Assembly (NCBI GenBank): GCA_021372675.1
Contig: JAJFTZ010000036.1
Span: 1-53,703 of the forward strand
Reading direction: 5' to 3'
DNA from: Eubacteriales bacterium
Lineage (GTDB): Bacteria; Bacillota; Clostridia; Christensenellales; CAG-138
Length of the DNA stretch: 53,703 bases
Part shown: one piece after another, positions 43,270 through 52,329 of the stretch
Position numbering within the stretch: position 1 is the stretch's first letter
Layout: each line of letters opens with the position of its first letter
The notes under the pieces: model-generated
What the model was told of the DNA's origin: nothing
The model's database searches: none
Seen by the model: only the letters and a program-made list of their open reading frames with translations
Position numbers and translations under genes: made by a program

Positions 43270-43674
43270 ATGGTGACGGATAAAAAAACAAGATTGATTT
43301 TTCTCGCCGTAGCGGCAGTGCTTCTCGCGGCGGCCGCGGTTTTATACTTCACCGCGGACAACAGCGGTTTGAAGGAACTTTGCGGCTCCGTGAACGCCTT
43401 CGGCTACGACTTCGTGCCGGACGACTGGTACGCGGCGGGCGGCGAGGCGGATTCTACGATTTTATCGCTCGCGGACGGCGAGGATTTGAGCGAGGTCGCC
43501 GCGGCAAGCTTAAGCGCGGGCTTTCCATCGGATGTGGAGAAACGCGGCGAGGTGGTTCTTTTGCTCGCGAGAACCGAAAACGACGACGTCGTGACGGCGT
43601 ACGTCGTGAACGGAGAAATTGAGCTTTGCTTCGTGCAGACGCTCGATGGCGCGATCAAAGCGCTCGGGGAGTGA
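43270..43674 (+). CDS. Single-TM protein of unknown function
   Basis: A 134-residue protein, one N-terminal membrane helix (about 9-28) and a short acidic outside domain. No family recognised. It sits between ecfT and truA with gaps of five and three bases, so it is co-transcribed; the ribosome site is weak. Position alone does not reveal a role. Confidence 0.65.
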   Translation: MVTDKKTRLIFLAVAAVLLAAAAVLYFTADNSGLKELCGSVNAFGYDFVPDDWYAAGGEADSTILSLADGEDLSEVAAASLSAGFPSDVEKRGEVVLLLARTENDDVVTAYVVNGEIELCFVQTLDGAIKALGE

Positions 43675-43677
43675 CGT

Positions 43678-44436
43678 ATGCGCATAAGGCTCATCGTGCA
43701 ATATGCCGGCGCCAATTACGTTGGCTGGCAGGTGCAGAACAACGGCGTTTCCGTGCAGGCGCTTTTGGAGGCGGAGCTACGTAAGCTCACGGGCGCGCCG
43801 ATAAGGCTCCACGCCTCGGGCCGCACCGACAGCGGCGTGAACGCGCGCGCGCAGGTGGCGCATTTCGATACGCCCTCGCGCATGCCCGCCGATAAATACG
43901 CCTATGCTCTGAACGCGGGCCTCCCGCGCGACATCCGCGTTCTATACAGCGGCGAGGCGGAGGGCTTCCACGCCCGCTTCGACGTGAAAAAAAAGCATTA
44001 CCGCTATCAGGTGGAAAACCGCCCGCACGCGAGCGTGTTTTATCGCGATACGGCGCTCCACGTGCATGTGCCGCTCGACATGGCGCTTTTGAACGAGGCG
44101 GCCGCGCATATTTTGGGAGAGCACGATTTTTCGGCCTTCAAGGCGGCGGGTACGGCGGTGGAAAACGCCGTCCGCACGGTCTATCGATCCGAATGGACTG
44201 CGGAGGGCAGGCTTCTTTGCTACGACGTGGCGGGGAGCGGCTTCCTCTACAACATGGTGCGCATCCTCGTGGGGACGATGCTCCCGATCGGCATGGGCAG
44301 GCAAGCGCCGGATTCGATGCGCCTCGCGCTCGAGGGCGGCAGCCGCTTCGACGCGGGCCCCACCGCGCCCGCGCACGGGCTTACGCTCTACCGCGTAGAG
44401 TACGAAGATTTTGACACGGAGGACTATGTAGTATGA
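43678..44436 (+). CDS. truA: tRNA pseudouridine(38-40) synthase TruA
   Basis: A 252-residue TruA. The catalytic aspartate is D51 in ASGRTDSGVNARAQV; HYRYQVENRP and FLYNMVRILVGTM are further family marks. GGGGAG lies seven bases before the ATG. It follows the ecf genes as in many Firmicutes, but rplM-rpsI, often next, are absent. Confidence 0.96.
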   Translation: MRIRLIVQYAGANYVGWQVQNNGVSVQALLEAELRKLTGAPIRLHASGRTDSGVNARAQVAHFDTPSRMPADKYAYALNAGLPRDIRVLYSGEAEGFHARFDVKKKHYRYQVENRPHASVFYRDTALHVHVPLDMALLNEAAAHILGEHDFSAFKAAGTAVENAVRTVYRSEWTAEGRLLCYDVAGSGFLYNMVRILVGTMLPIGMGRQAPDSMRLALEGGSRFDAGPTAPAHGLTLYRVEYEDFDTEDYVV

Positions 44437-45389
44437 ACATTCTCGTTGCCATCCCCGTAGAGGAGGCGCATAAGGCGCGTTTAAGCGCGGCCGCGCCTGA
44501 GGCGTCGATCACCTACATTCCGGCGAAGCAGGCGAATGAGGAGCACGTAAAAAACGCGGATGTAATCTTCGGCAATATCGACCCGAAGCTTCTTATCCAC
44601 GCGAAAAAGCTCAGGCTTTTGCAGCTTCTTAGCGCGGGCACGGACGGCTACGTCGAGGCGCTGCCCGAGGGCTGCGCGCTGTGCAACACCACGGGCGCCT
44701 TTTCACTCGCCATCGGCGAGCACCTCTTAGCCATGCTTTTGACGCTTTTGAAGCGCATGCACCAATACCGCGATAACCAGAGGAAGGGCGTATGGCTCGA
44801 CATGGGGAACGTGCGCTCCGTGGAGGACCTTACGGTGCTCGTCCTCGGCATGGGCGACATCGGCGGCTCGTTCGCGCGCAAGGTGAAGGGTTTAGGCGCC
44901 TACGTGATCGGCGTGCGCAGGAAAAACGCCGAAAAACCGCCCTATGCCGACGAGGCGTACGCAAACGTTTCCACTTCTGAACTAGACGCGCTTTTGGAGC
45001 GCGCCGACGTTGTGGCGCTCGCCATGCCCGGTACCGCAGAAACGCGCGGGATCATGGACGCGGGGCGCATCGCGCATATGAAAAAGGACGCAATCCTTTT
45101 AAACGTAGGCCGCGGCAGCGCCGTGGATACCGAGGCGCTCGCCGACGCCGTGGGGCGCGGCGACATCCTCTGCGGGCTCGACGTGACGGACCCCGAGCCG
45201 CTCCCCGAGGGGCACAGGCTTTGGGGCATGGAAAACGCGCTTATCACCCCGCATGTGTCGGGCTTTTTCCACCTTCGGCAAACGCACGACAACATGGTAG
45301 AGATCGCCGCAAAAAACATCGAACGGCTCTTGAGGGGCGAGGAGTTTTTGAATACGGTTGATCTCAAGACCGGTTATAGGAGGTTGTGA
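44433..45389 (+). CDS. D-isomer-specific 2-hydroxyacid dehydrogenase
   Basis: A 318-residue NAD(P)-dependent enzyme of the D-2-hydroxyacid dehydrogenase family. The Rossmann glycine motif is VLGMGDIGGSFARKV; the catalytic arginine is in NVGRGSAVD, the glutamate in DVTDPEPLPEGH, and the histidine in TPHVSG. Candidate substrates include glyoxylate/hydroxypyruvate or a larger 2-keto acid. It overlaps truA by four bases and the S-component gene by one, so it lies within the same operon. Confidence 0.9.
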   Translation: MNILVAIPVEEAHKARLSAAAPEASITYIPAKQANEEHVKNADVIFGNIDPKLLIHAKKLRLLQLLSAGTDGYVEALPEGCALCNTTGAFSLAIGEHLLAMLLTLLKRMHQYRDNQRKGVWLDMGNVRSVEDLTVLVLGMGDIGGSFARKVKGLGAYVIGVRRKNAEKPPYADEAYANVSTSELDALLERADVVALAMPGTAETRGIMDAGRIAHMKKDAILLNVGRGSAVDTEALADAVGRGDILCGLDVTDPEPLPEGHRLWGMENALITPHVSGFFHLRQTHDNMVEIAAKNIERLLRGEEFLNTVDLKTGYRRL

Positions 45390-45880
45390 TGAATACGAAG
45401 AAGCTGGTGCTCTGCGGTCTGCTGACGGGTATTGTGGTGGTTTTCACCCTCATCGTGATACCCCTGCCGATCTCGAACGGCTACGTGAACCTGGGCGACG
45501 CCGCCGTGTTTTTGGCCGCCAACATGGTGGGCGGCGTGTGGGGCATGCTCTGCGCGGGCGTCGGCAGCGCGCTTGCGGATTTTATTTTGGGCTATACCGT
45601 ATACGCGCCCGCGACGTTTCTCATCAAGGCGGCGGCGGCGGGCGTATCCATGCTTTTATATAAAAGGCTCAAGGGCGGCTACCGCATCCTCGCGCTGGCG
45701 CTCGGCGGGCTCGTCGTGCCCGCGGGCTACTTTCTGTTTGAGGGCGCGTTCGTTTTAAAGGATTTTACGCTGGCGGCGGTGAACGTTCCGTTCAACCTTT
45801 TACAGGCGGCGCTCGGCGCGGTGCTCGGCTTCGCGCTTTTGAAAATAGCGGAACGCGTGTTCCCGGATAGCAGGCCGTAA
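45389..45880 (+). CDS. ECF transporter S component
   Basis: A 163-residue, six-helix substrate-binding subunit of an ECF importer. The pattern NGYVNLGDAAVFLAANMVGG then GSALADFILGYTVYAPATFL is typical of the S-component family with the YxNLGD motif; the vitamin bound is not clear. AGGAGG is five bases before the ATG. It is in the operon that also encodes the shared ECF module, probably a dedicated partner. Confidence 0.85.
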   Translation: MNTKKLVLCGLLTGIVVVFTLIVIPLPISNGYVNLGDAAVFLAANMVGGVWGMLCAGVGSALADFILGYTVYAPATFLIKAAAAGVSMLLYKRLKGGYRILALALGGLVVPAGYFLFEGAFVLKDFTLAAVNVPFNLLQAALGAVLGFALLKIAERVFPDSRP

Positions 45881-45911
45881 ACCGGCATAGACGGGGGAGG
45901 GAGGAGAAAGC

Positions 45912-47261
45912 GTGGAACCTCTTTTGTACGCCATCGCCGTTTTGCTCTGCGCGGCCCTCGCGCTTTTGATCGCGCTCCTCGTCAAGCAAAAAAACGGCGG
46001 GGACACGCTCGGCGGCGTGGAGCGCATCCGCCGCGAGATGGGCGAGCAGCAGAGCGCGCTCCGCATGGAGCTTTCGGAAACCACCCAGCGCGCCGTGCGC
46101 AACATGGGCGAGGCGGTGGCGGAAAACCAAAAAAGGGCGGACGAGGCGCAGACACTAAAGCTCGCGGAGCTCGACAGGCACCTTATGACCAAGCAGGAGC
46201 TCCTTTTGCAGGCGCAGCAAAAAAGCGCGCTCCAAACGGAGGAGCGCTTCAAGACCTTCGCGCTCGAAAACGAGCAGAAGCTCGAGCAGATACGCTCCAC
46301 GGTCGAAAAAAAGCTCGCCTACATGCAGACGGACAACAACGAAAAGCTCGACCAGATCAAGCAGATCGTGGATGAAAAGCTGCAAAAAACGCTCGAGGAG
46401 CGCATGACGCAATCCTTCATGCTCGTCAACGAGCGGCTCGAACAGGTGCATAAGGGCCTTGGGGAAATGCAGAGCCTCGCCGTGGGCGTGGGCGACCTCA
46501 AGAAGGTATTGCAAAACGTGAAAACGCGCGGCATCGTGGGCGAGATACAGCTCGGCGCGATTTTGCAGGAGATTTTGGCGCCCGAGCAGTACGAGAGCAA
46601 CGCCGCCGTGCGCGAGGACAGCCGCAACGTTGTGGAATACGCCATCAAGCTCCCCGCGGACGACGGCAAGCACATCTACCTGCCCGTGGATTCCAAATTC
46701 CCCGCGGAGCCCTATGTCGCGCTGATGGACGCCTACGATTCCGGTTCGCCGGAGACGATCAAGCGCGCGCAGGAGGCGCTTAGGGGCCGCGTGGTGTCGT
46801 TTGCGCGCGATATCCGCGATAAGTATATCTACCCGCCCGAAACCACGGATTTCGCCATCATGTTTTTGCCCACGGAAGGGCTTTACGCGGAGGCGGTGAA
46901 GCTTGGGCTTACCGAGCAGCTCCAGCGCGAGTTCCGCGTGAACCTCGCGGGGCCTTCCACGATGGCGGTGATGCTCAACAGCCTACAGCTCGCGTTCCGC
47001 AGCGTGGCCATTCAAAAAAGGAGCGGCGAGGTGTGGAAGGTTTTGGGCGCGGTCAAAACGGAGTTCGATAAGTTTTACGAAGCGCTCACCCTCACCCAAA
47101 AGCGCATTACGAGCGCCAACGAGGAGCTCGACAGGCTCGTGGGCACGCGCACGCGCATGATACGCTCGAAGCTGCGCGATGTGACGGCTTTGCCCACGGA
47201 CGAAGCGAAGCAGTACCTGCCCGAAGGTCAGGATGCGCCGGCGACCGACGAGGAAGAATAA
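45912..47261 (+). CDS. rmuC: DNA recombination protein RmuC
   Basis: A 449-residue protein: N-terminal membrane helix (about 3-20), a long coiled coil (about 35-175) and the RmuC nuclease-like domain (about 190-420; GIVGEIQLGAIL, DSKFPAEPYVAL, TEGLYAEAV). RmuC limits DNA inversions and rearrangements in Escherichia coli. GTG start with GGAGG upstream. A short Pro/Asp/Glu tail ends the protein. Confidence 0.94.
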   Translation: MEPLLYAIAVLLCAALALLIALLVKQKNGGDTLGGVERIRREMGEQQSALRMELSETTQRAVRNMGEAVAENQKRADEAQTLKLAELDRHLMTKQELLLQAQQKSALQTEERFKTFALENEQKLEQIRSTVEKKLAYMQTDNNEKLDQIKQIVDEKLQKTLEERMTQSFMLVNERLEQVHKGLGEMQSLAVGVGDLKKVLQNVKTRGIVGEIQLGAILQEILAPEQYESNAAVREDSRNVVEYAIKLPADDGKHIYLPVDSKFPAEPYVALMDAYDSGSPETIKRAQEALRGRVVSFARDIRDKYIYPPETTDFAIMFLPTEGLYAEAVKLGLTEQLQREFRVNLAGPSTMAVMLNSLQLAFRSVAIQKRSGEVWKVLGAVKTEFDKFYEALTLTQKRITSANEELDRLVGTRTRMIRSKLRDVTALPTDEAKQYLPEGQDAPATDEEE

Positions 47262-47292
47262 CGCAGCATTCATTTACGAAGGAGGCGACCGT

Positions 47293-47997
47293 ATGAGCAT
47301 ACCGACCCCGCACATCAACGCCAGGGAGGACGATTTCGCAAAAACCGTTTTGATGCCCGGCGATCCCTTAAGGAGCAAGTTCATCGCGGAAAACTATTTG
47401 GAAAACGCCGTGCTCGTCAACAACGTGCGCGGCATACAGGGCTATACGGGCACCTATAAGGGGAAGCGCGTTTCCGTGATGGCGAGCGGCATGGGCATGC
47501 CCACCATCGGCATCTATTCCTACGAGCTTTTCAACTTCTACGGCGTGGAAAACATCATCCGCATCGGTTCGGCGGGCGCCATAAGCCCCAAGGCGGCGCT
47601 TCGCTCCATCGTGATCGGCATGGGCGCGAGCTACAACTCGAGCTTTGTAAACCAGTTCGGCCTGCCGGGCACCTACGCGCCCACCGCGAGCTACGCGCTT
47701 TTGAAAAAGGCGGCCGATGCCGCCGAAAAGCTCGACATCCCCGTGCTTGTGGGCAACATACTGTCGAACGATCTTTTTTACGACGACGCCGCGCGCACCA
47801 TGGAATGGCAGAAGATGGGCGTGCTCGCCGTGGAGATGGAGAGCGCCGCGCTCTATATGAACGCCGCGCGCGCGGGGAAAAACGCGCTTTGCATCTGTAC
47901 CATCTCCGACAGCCTCGTCACCGGCGAGGCGTGCAGCGCCGAGGAAAGGCAGAGTACGTTCACGAAAATGATGGAGCTGGCGCTGGAGATCGCGTAA
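47293..47997 (+). CDS. deoD: Purine-nucleoside phosphorylase DeoD type
   Basis: A 234-residue hexameric-type purine nucleoside phosphorylase that splits purine (deoxy)ribonucleosides with phosphate. MPGDPLRSKFIAENYL, the phosphate/ribose-binding GMGMPTIGIYSYEL, and the VEMESAALY and ISDSLVTGE blocks are all present. AAGGAGG lies seven bases before the ATG; the frame upstream overlaps rmuC and is not used. Confidence 0.96.
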   Translation: MSIPTPHINAREDDFAKTVLMPGDPLRSKFIAENYLENAVLVNNVRGIQGYTGTYKGKRVSVMASGMGMPTIGIYSYELFNFYGVENIIRIGSAGAISPKAALRSIVIGMGASYNSSFVNQFGLPGTYAPTASYALLKKAADAAEKLDIPVLVGNILSNDLFYDDAARTMEWQKMGVLAVEMESAALYMNAARAGKNALCICTISDSLVTGEACSAEERQSTFTKMMELALEIA

Positions 47998-48036
47998 GGC
48001 TTTCCTCTGTCACCATAGCTTGGAAAGATTTATAAG

Positions 48037-48083
48037 GCAGGATACCGCCCACAAGAACAAGGTGGCGGTATTCTGCTTTTTTA
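48037..48083 (+). terminator. Terminator after deoD
   Basis: A 13-base stem (GCAGGATACCGCC / GGCGGTATTCTGC, one wobble) with a 14-base loop and followed by TTTTTT. Confidence 0.9.
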
Positions 48084-48098
48084 AAGGGCAGGATGGCA

Positions 48099-48127
48099 TT
48101 GCGGTGTTCGAATCGATGCGATATGGT
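48099..48127 (+). promoter_or_regulatory. Possible promoter of the XRE membrane-protein gene
   Basis: TTGCGG, 17 bases, TATGGT, then a leader with the hairpin CCGCAACC-GGG-GGTTGCGG (48153-48171). The remaining leader shows no other clear structure. Confidence 0.4.
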
Positions 48128-48246
48128 GTAAAATGTAGAAGGATGGCCTGCGCCGCAACCGGGGGTTGCGGATGTTCCAGCCTGAGGCGGTAGACCGTAA
48201 CCGCGGCAAGGAAGTATCGTAGCATCATGGGATCGGGGGCAAGCAT

Positions 48247-48756
48247 ATGACCTTAGGCGGAAAACTGCTGGAGCTTAGAAAATCCAAGGGGCTATCGCAG
48301 GAACAGCTTGCGGCGCAAATGGCTGTTTCGCGCCAGGCTGTGTCCAAATGGGAGTTGGGCGAAGCAATGCCGGATACGGATAACGTCGTTGCGCTCAGCA
48401 AGATATTCGGCGTATCTACGGATTTTCTGCTTCGTGATGAACTTGACGGCGATGCCGAAATTCCCGCGGCGAAGGAAACGCGGGAGACCCTGCCGCACGC
48501 GCGTAAAAAGCGCACAATACTTTTGCTGGCCGCCCTCCTCCTGTGCGCCGCAGGCATTGCGCTCTTACTTTCGGCACAATGGTGGCTCAAAATTTTAGGA
48601 TGGCCGTTTTTCGCCGGCGCCGCCGGACTGCTTGCCGGATATAAATTTCGTTCTACCGTTTTTAGTCGGGGGATTTGCCCCATGTGCGGTAATCCTAAAA
48701 CGGAGGCCGATGAACGCATTTGCTCCTATTGCGGCTGGAGGTTTTGGGGCAGATAG
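48247..48756 (+). CDS. XRE regulator with membrane helices and zinc ribbon
   Basis: A 169-residue protein with an N-terminal XRE helix-turn-helix (about 5-60; LLELRKSKGLSQEQLAAQMA, RQAVSKWELGEAMPDTDNV), two hydrophobic segments (about 89-108 and 111-131) and a C-terminal CPMCG ... CSYCG zinc ribbon. It is probably a membrane-anchored regulator; targets unknown. The same domain sequence is frequent in Clostridia. Confidence 0.85.
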   Translation: MTLGGKLLELRKSKGLSQEQLAAQMAVSRQAVSKWELGEAMPDTDNVVALSKIFGVSTDFLLRDELDGDAEIPAAKETRETLPHARKKRTILLLAALLLCAAGIALLLSAQWWLKILGWPFFAGAAGLLAGYKFRSTVFSRGICPMCGNPKTEADERICSYCGWRFWGR

Positions 48757-48806
48757 AAGGCGGCAGGCACCCGGCAAGGGCTCCGCTCTTGCCGAGTAAA
48801 ACGCAG

Positions 48807-48838
48807 AAAACCCGCGAGGCTTGCGCCTCGCGGGTTTT
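48807..48838. terminator. Bidirectional terminator
   Basis: A 14-base stem AAAACCCGCGAGGC / GCCTCGCGGGTTTT with a TTGC loop between the convergent XRE gene and hsp20. Confidence 0.9.
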
Positions 48839-48850
48839 AAAAACTTCGTT

Positions 48851-49276
48851 TTACTGGATTTCGATCCGCCTGCTGACGGGGGTGGCGGGGGATTTCTTGG
48901 GCAGCGTCATTTCGAGCACGCCGTTCGCGTAATTGGCGGCGATCTCCTCGGCTTTCACCTCGGAAATGTCGAAGCTCCTCTCGTAGGAGGCAAAGCTCCT
49001 CTCGCGGCGGACGTACTGCTTATCCTTATCCTCCTTGTTTTCCTCGCGCTTGGCGGTGATGGTGAGAAGGTCGCCCTCGATGTTGAGGTGAATATTCTCC
49101 TTGGCAAAGCCCGGAAGCTCGGCCTCCAGCAGGTAATGGTCGCCCTTATCGGAAATATCGGTGCGGAAGCCGGAACCGAACACGGGCCTGAAGGCGTTGC
49201 CCATCATTTTTTCCATCTCGTCGAAATAGTTCGACACACCGCTGTTCCTGTACGGTACGAGGCTGAAAATGCTCAT
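48851..49276 (-). CDS. Hsp20/alpha-crystallin small heat-shock protein
   Basis: A 141-residue small heat-shock chaperone. An alpha-crystallin domain spans about 38-130 (DISDKGDHYLLEAELPGFAK, ITAKREENKEDKD, and ANYANGVLEMTLPKK), followed by a short tail. GGAGGG lies seven bases before the ATG. A perfect CIRCE element lies about 150 bases upstream, indicating HrcA control and heat induction. hrcA, groE and dnaK are not in the window. Confidence 0.95.
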   Translation of the reverse strand: MSIFSLVPYRNSGVSNYFDEMEKMMGNAFRPVFGSGFRTDISDKGDHYLLEAELPGFAKENIHLNIEGDLLTITAKREENKEDKDKQYVRRERSFASYERSFDISEVKAEEIAANYANGVLEMTLPKKSPATPVSRRIEIQ

Positions 49277-49426
49277 AAATTTCCCTCCATTTTATAATAT
49301 TCTCTGTACCTTTTATTGTGAAGCCTGCGCGGCGCGCCTATGCGCCGTATCGCTTCGCTTTTCGAATATAGGATACAAAACCATTGTTGAGGGAAAATGA
49401 AGCCATTTTGATGAAATTTCAAAACT

Positions 49427-49453
49427 TTAGCACTCGATTGTGTCGAGTGCTAA
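49427..49453 (-). promoter_or_regulatory. CIRCE element (HrcA operator)
   Basis: TTAGCACTC, nine bases, GAGTGCTAA: an exact match to the CIRCE consensus, placed between hsp20 and the end of the next gene. Only the minus-strand hsp20 lies downstream of it within range. Confidence 0.9.
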
Positions 49454-49491
49454 AGCATTTCATAGCAAGTTCAAATTTGGTTCGTTCAGCC

Positions 49492-50670
49492 CTATTGATG
49501 CTCCTCGAATACCCGCTTGATGATCGCCGCCGCGCGGTCGATCTGCTCGTGGGTGTGGGTGGCGGTGTAGCTCGTGCGCAACAGGCAAAGCCCCTCGGGC
49601 ACGGCGGGCGGCAGCACCGGGTTCACGTATACGCCCGCGTCAAGGAGCGCCTTGGCGATGACGAGCGTGCGCTGCATTTCGTAGGTGTAGATGGGGATGA
49701 TGGCCGTGCTGCCCTCCATGATGGGGATGTTGTAGCTGTGGAGGAGCGAGCGCATGTAGTCGGCAATGCTTATGAGCGCCTTTACGCGCGCAGGCTCCGT
49801 CTCCATGATGCGAAGGGCGGCGAGCGCGGAGGCGGCGTTTGCGGGCGGTATGGACGCGCTGAAGATGAACGGGCGGGATTTGTGCATCACATAGTTCACC
49901 ACGCAGGCGTCGGCCGCCATGCAGCCGCCTAAGGAGGCGAGCGATTTGGAGAAGGTGGTCATGATGATATCCACCTCGCTTTCGAGGCCGAAATACGAGG
50001 CGGTGCCGCGCCCGTGGTCGCCGATCATGCCCACGCCGTGCGCGTCGTCCACCATCAGCCGCGCGCCGTACTTCTTTTTGAGGCGCACGAGCTCGGGGAG
50101 GTTCGCGATATCGCCGGACATGGAAAACACGCCGTCGGTCACGATAAGCTTTCCCGCGTCCTCGGGCGCGCGGGAGAGGCGCTCCTCGAGGTCGTCCATA
50201 TTGCTGTGCTCAAACTTCGATACCTGCTTGGCAAAGCTCAACCGCGCGGCGTCCACGAGGCTCGCGTGGTTTTCCGCGTCGGCAAAAAGGTGCGTGTGGC
50301 GGTTGGCCAAGGCGGATACGATGCCGAGATTGGTTTGAAAGCCCGTGGAAAAGGTTAGGGCCGCTTCCTTATGGAAAAAGGCGGCGAGCTCTTTTTCAAG
50401 CTGCTGGTGCAGCACGAGCGTGCCGTTGAGGAAGCGGGAGCCGGAGCAGCCGGTGCCGAACGCGTCGAGCGCGGCGTGCGCGGCGGCGATGGTGCGCTTG
50501 TCGTTGGTAAGGCCGAGATAGTTGTTGGAACCAAGCATGATCGTCTTTTTGCCGTGGATGACGACCTCCGTGTCCTGTGCGGTCTCGAGCGCGTTGAAAT
50601 AGGGGTAGAGGCCGGCGTCCATCAGCTCCTGCGGCTGAGTGTAGGTTTTACAGCATTCAAACAGGTCCAT
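49492..50670 (-). CDS. Alpha-oxoamine synthase (KBL/BioF/SPT family)
   Basis: A 392-residue PLP enzyme that joins an amino acid with an acyl-CoA. The N-terminal GSNNYLGLTND, GTGCSGSRFLNGT, DDAHGVGMIGDHGRG (PLP aspartate) and TTFSKSLASLGGC with Schiff-base K242 are all clear. Glycine C-acetyltransferase, 8-amino-7-oxononanoate synthase and serine palmitoyltransferase share these motifs; no bio or tdh genes are next to it, so the reaction is open. AAGGAG is nine bases before the ATG; strong promoter upstream. Confidence 0.9.
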   Translation of the reverse strand: MDLFECCKTYTQPQELMDAGLYPYFNALETAQDTEVVIHGKKTIMLGSNNYLGLTNDKRTIAAAHAALDAFGTGCSGSRFLNGTLVLHQQLEKELAAFFHKEAALTFSTGFQTNLGIVSALANRHTHLFADAENHASLVDAARLSFAKQVSKFEHSNMDDLEERLSRAPEDAGKLIVTDGVFSMSGDIANLPELVRLKKKYGARLMVDDAHGVGMIGDHGRGTASYFGLESEVDIIMTTFSKSLASLGGCMAADACVVNYVMHKSRPFIFSASIPPANAASALAALRIMETEPARVKALISIADYMRSLLHSYNIPIMEGSTAIIPIYTYEMQRTLVIAKALLDAGVYVNPVLPPAVPEGLCLLRTSYTATHTHEQIDRAAAIIKRVFEEHQ

Positions 50671-50724
50671 TCCGTCAGCTCCTTATAAAATAAAATGAAA
50701 GGATAGGTATGATATAAACAAGTT

Positions 50725-50753
50725 ATTATACCCCGTCCGGGAAGGGTTGTAAA
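50725..50753 (-). promoter_or_regulatory. Promoter of the alpha-oxoamine synthase gene
   Basis: TTTACA, a 17-base spacer, TATAAT on the minus strand, 55 bases before the start. Confidence 0.8.
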
Positions 50754-50791
50754 GTTGACGCGAGTTGAACGCGGCCCCGCAACGGTTTCTG

Positions 50792-50819
50792 TTGACAGCG
50801 CATACAAAGCATGTACAAT
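50792..50819 (+). promoter_or_regulatory. Promoter of the MATE gene
   Basis: TTGACA (consensus), a 16-base spacer, TACAAT on the plus strand, 84 bases before the MATE start and divergent from the previous promoter. Confidence 0.8.
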
Positions 50820-50902
50820 GGATTTAGCGTGCGCGAGGCCGAAAAAATCCTTTGTTTTCGGGCGGCTATACGGCGGCGGCGCGCATAAAGGGGACTTACA
50901 TA

Positions 50903-52306
50903 ATGAAGCGGCTCGCCATGCGGCTGGACGCGCGGCTCGAAAACCTTTTAACGAGCCCGCTGATGACCAAAAAAAGGATATTCTCCATCATGCTGCCCCT
51001 GTTTTTGGATCAGCTTACCTTTGTTGCGCTCAATATGTTCAACACCGGCATGATAAGCTCCACCGGCGTGGCGGCGGTGAGCGCCGTGGGCATGGTGGAT
51101 ACCCTTAACAACCTCATCTGCCAGCTCTACCTCGCGGTGGCGATGGCGGGCACGGTGCTCGTCGCCAAGCATTCGGGCGCGAACAACCCGGCAATGGTTT
51201 CGCGCGCCTCGGTGCTGTCGCTCGCGAGCGGGCTTTTTATCGGCCTCGTGCTTGCGCTCGTGTTCGGCCTGTTCCGCGGCCCCGTTTTGCAGATCGTGTA
51301 TAAGGGGGCCGATCCGGAGGTGCTGGAGCTTGCCAAGGTGTATCTCTTGGGCGTGGCGCTCGTGAGCCCCGGCAACGCCGTAATCAACTCGGGCAACGGC
51401 GCTTTGCGCGGTATGGGCGAAACGAAGACCTCGCTCACGGTCTCCCTCATCACAAACGTATCCTACGCGCTTTTGAATTTGCTGTTTCTGCCCGTGCTGC
51501 ATTTGGGCGTGTACGGGCTTCTCTACGCGCTCGTACTATCGAGGCTGCTGGGCTGCTTCTGCGTGTGGCTGTTCCTCTCGCGCAGGCATATTTTCCTGCA
51601 AATGAGCATCAAGGCGTCGCTGCGCGAGGCGAAGTCGCTCATGGGCGACATGCTGCAATTCGCGCTTCCCTTTACGGTAGAAAGCCTGTTTTTCTGCGGC
51701 GGCCTCCTCGCCGTGCAAATGATACTCGTAGGCTTCGGCACCAACGCTTTGGCCGCCAATACCATCGCCGCGTCAATACTGGGACTTATGAGCTGCGCGG
51801 GCGACGCGCTGTACAACACCACCGTCACCATCGTAGGGCAGTGCATGGGCCAAAACGGCGTAAAGGAGGCCAGGCGCTACGTGAAGGTGTTTTTAAACTT
51901 CGCGAGCATCGCTTCCTTCGTCATCCTTGCGCTCCTATTGCTGTTCTTCCCGCTTCTCATCAAAATGTTCGGCGCGCCCGCCGAGCTTACGGGTACCATA
52001 TTCTACCTGCTTGCGGGTTCGGGCGTTATGTACATCCTGTTCTGGCCGCGCTCGTTCCTCATACCGGCCTGTTTGCGCACGGCGGGAGACGTGCGCTTCG
52101 CCTCGCTTGTGATCCTCACCTCCGTGTGGGTCGTAAGGGTCACGGCTTGTTATGTGTTCGCGGTGGTATTTAAGCTCGGCGTGTACGGCACATGGGCGGG
52201 CATGTGCTTCGAGTGGGCCGTGCGCGGGCTTATCTTCACGCTGCGCCTAAAAACGGACAAGTGGCATGAGCGGCATAAAAACGTGATGGCGGCGCAGGAA
52301 GGGTAA
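50903..52306 (+). CDS. MATE-family efflux transporter
   Basis: A 467-residue MATE exporter with about twelve helices in two related halves. The first helix region FSIMLPLFLDQLTFVALNMF, GAALRGMGETK-like turn (here NGALRGMGETK), and the second-half ALPFTVESLFFCGG support the family. It would pump cationic or drug-like compounds out using a Na+ or H+ gradient; the substrate is unknown. The start MKRLAMRL was chosen on GGGGA nine bases upstream. The next gene follows after 23 bases. Confidence 0.92.
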   Translation: MKRLAMRLDARLENLLTSPLMTKKRIFSIMLPLFLDQLTFVALNMFNTGMISSTGVAAVSAVGMVDTLNNLICQLYLAVAMAGTVLVAKHSGANNPAMVSRASVLSLASGLFIGLVLALVFGLFRGPVLQIVYKGADPEVLELAKVYLLGVALVSPGNAVINSGNGALRGMGETKTSLTVSLITNVSYALLNLLFLPVLHLGVYGLLYALVLSRLLGCFCVWLFLSRRHIFLQMSIKASLREAKSLMGDMLQFALPFTVESLFFCGGLLAVQMILVGFGTNALAANTIAASILGLMSCAGDALYNTTVTIVGQCMGQNGVKEARRYVKVFLNFASIASFVILALLLLFFPLLIKMFGAPAELTGTIFYLLAGSGVMYILFWPRSFLIPACLRTAGDVRFASLVILTSVWVVRVTACYVFAVVFKLGVYGTWAGMCFEWAVRGLIFTLRLKTDKWHERHKNVMAAQEG

Positions 52307-52329
52307 TATAAGGTAAGGGGGATGCCGCA

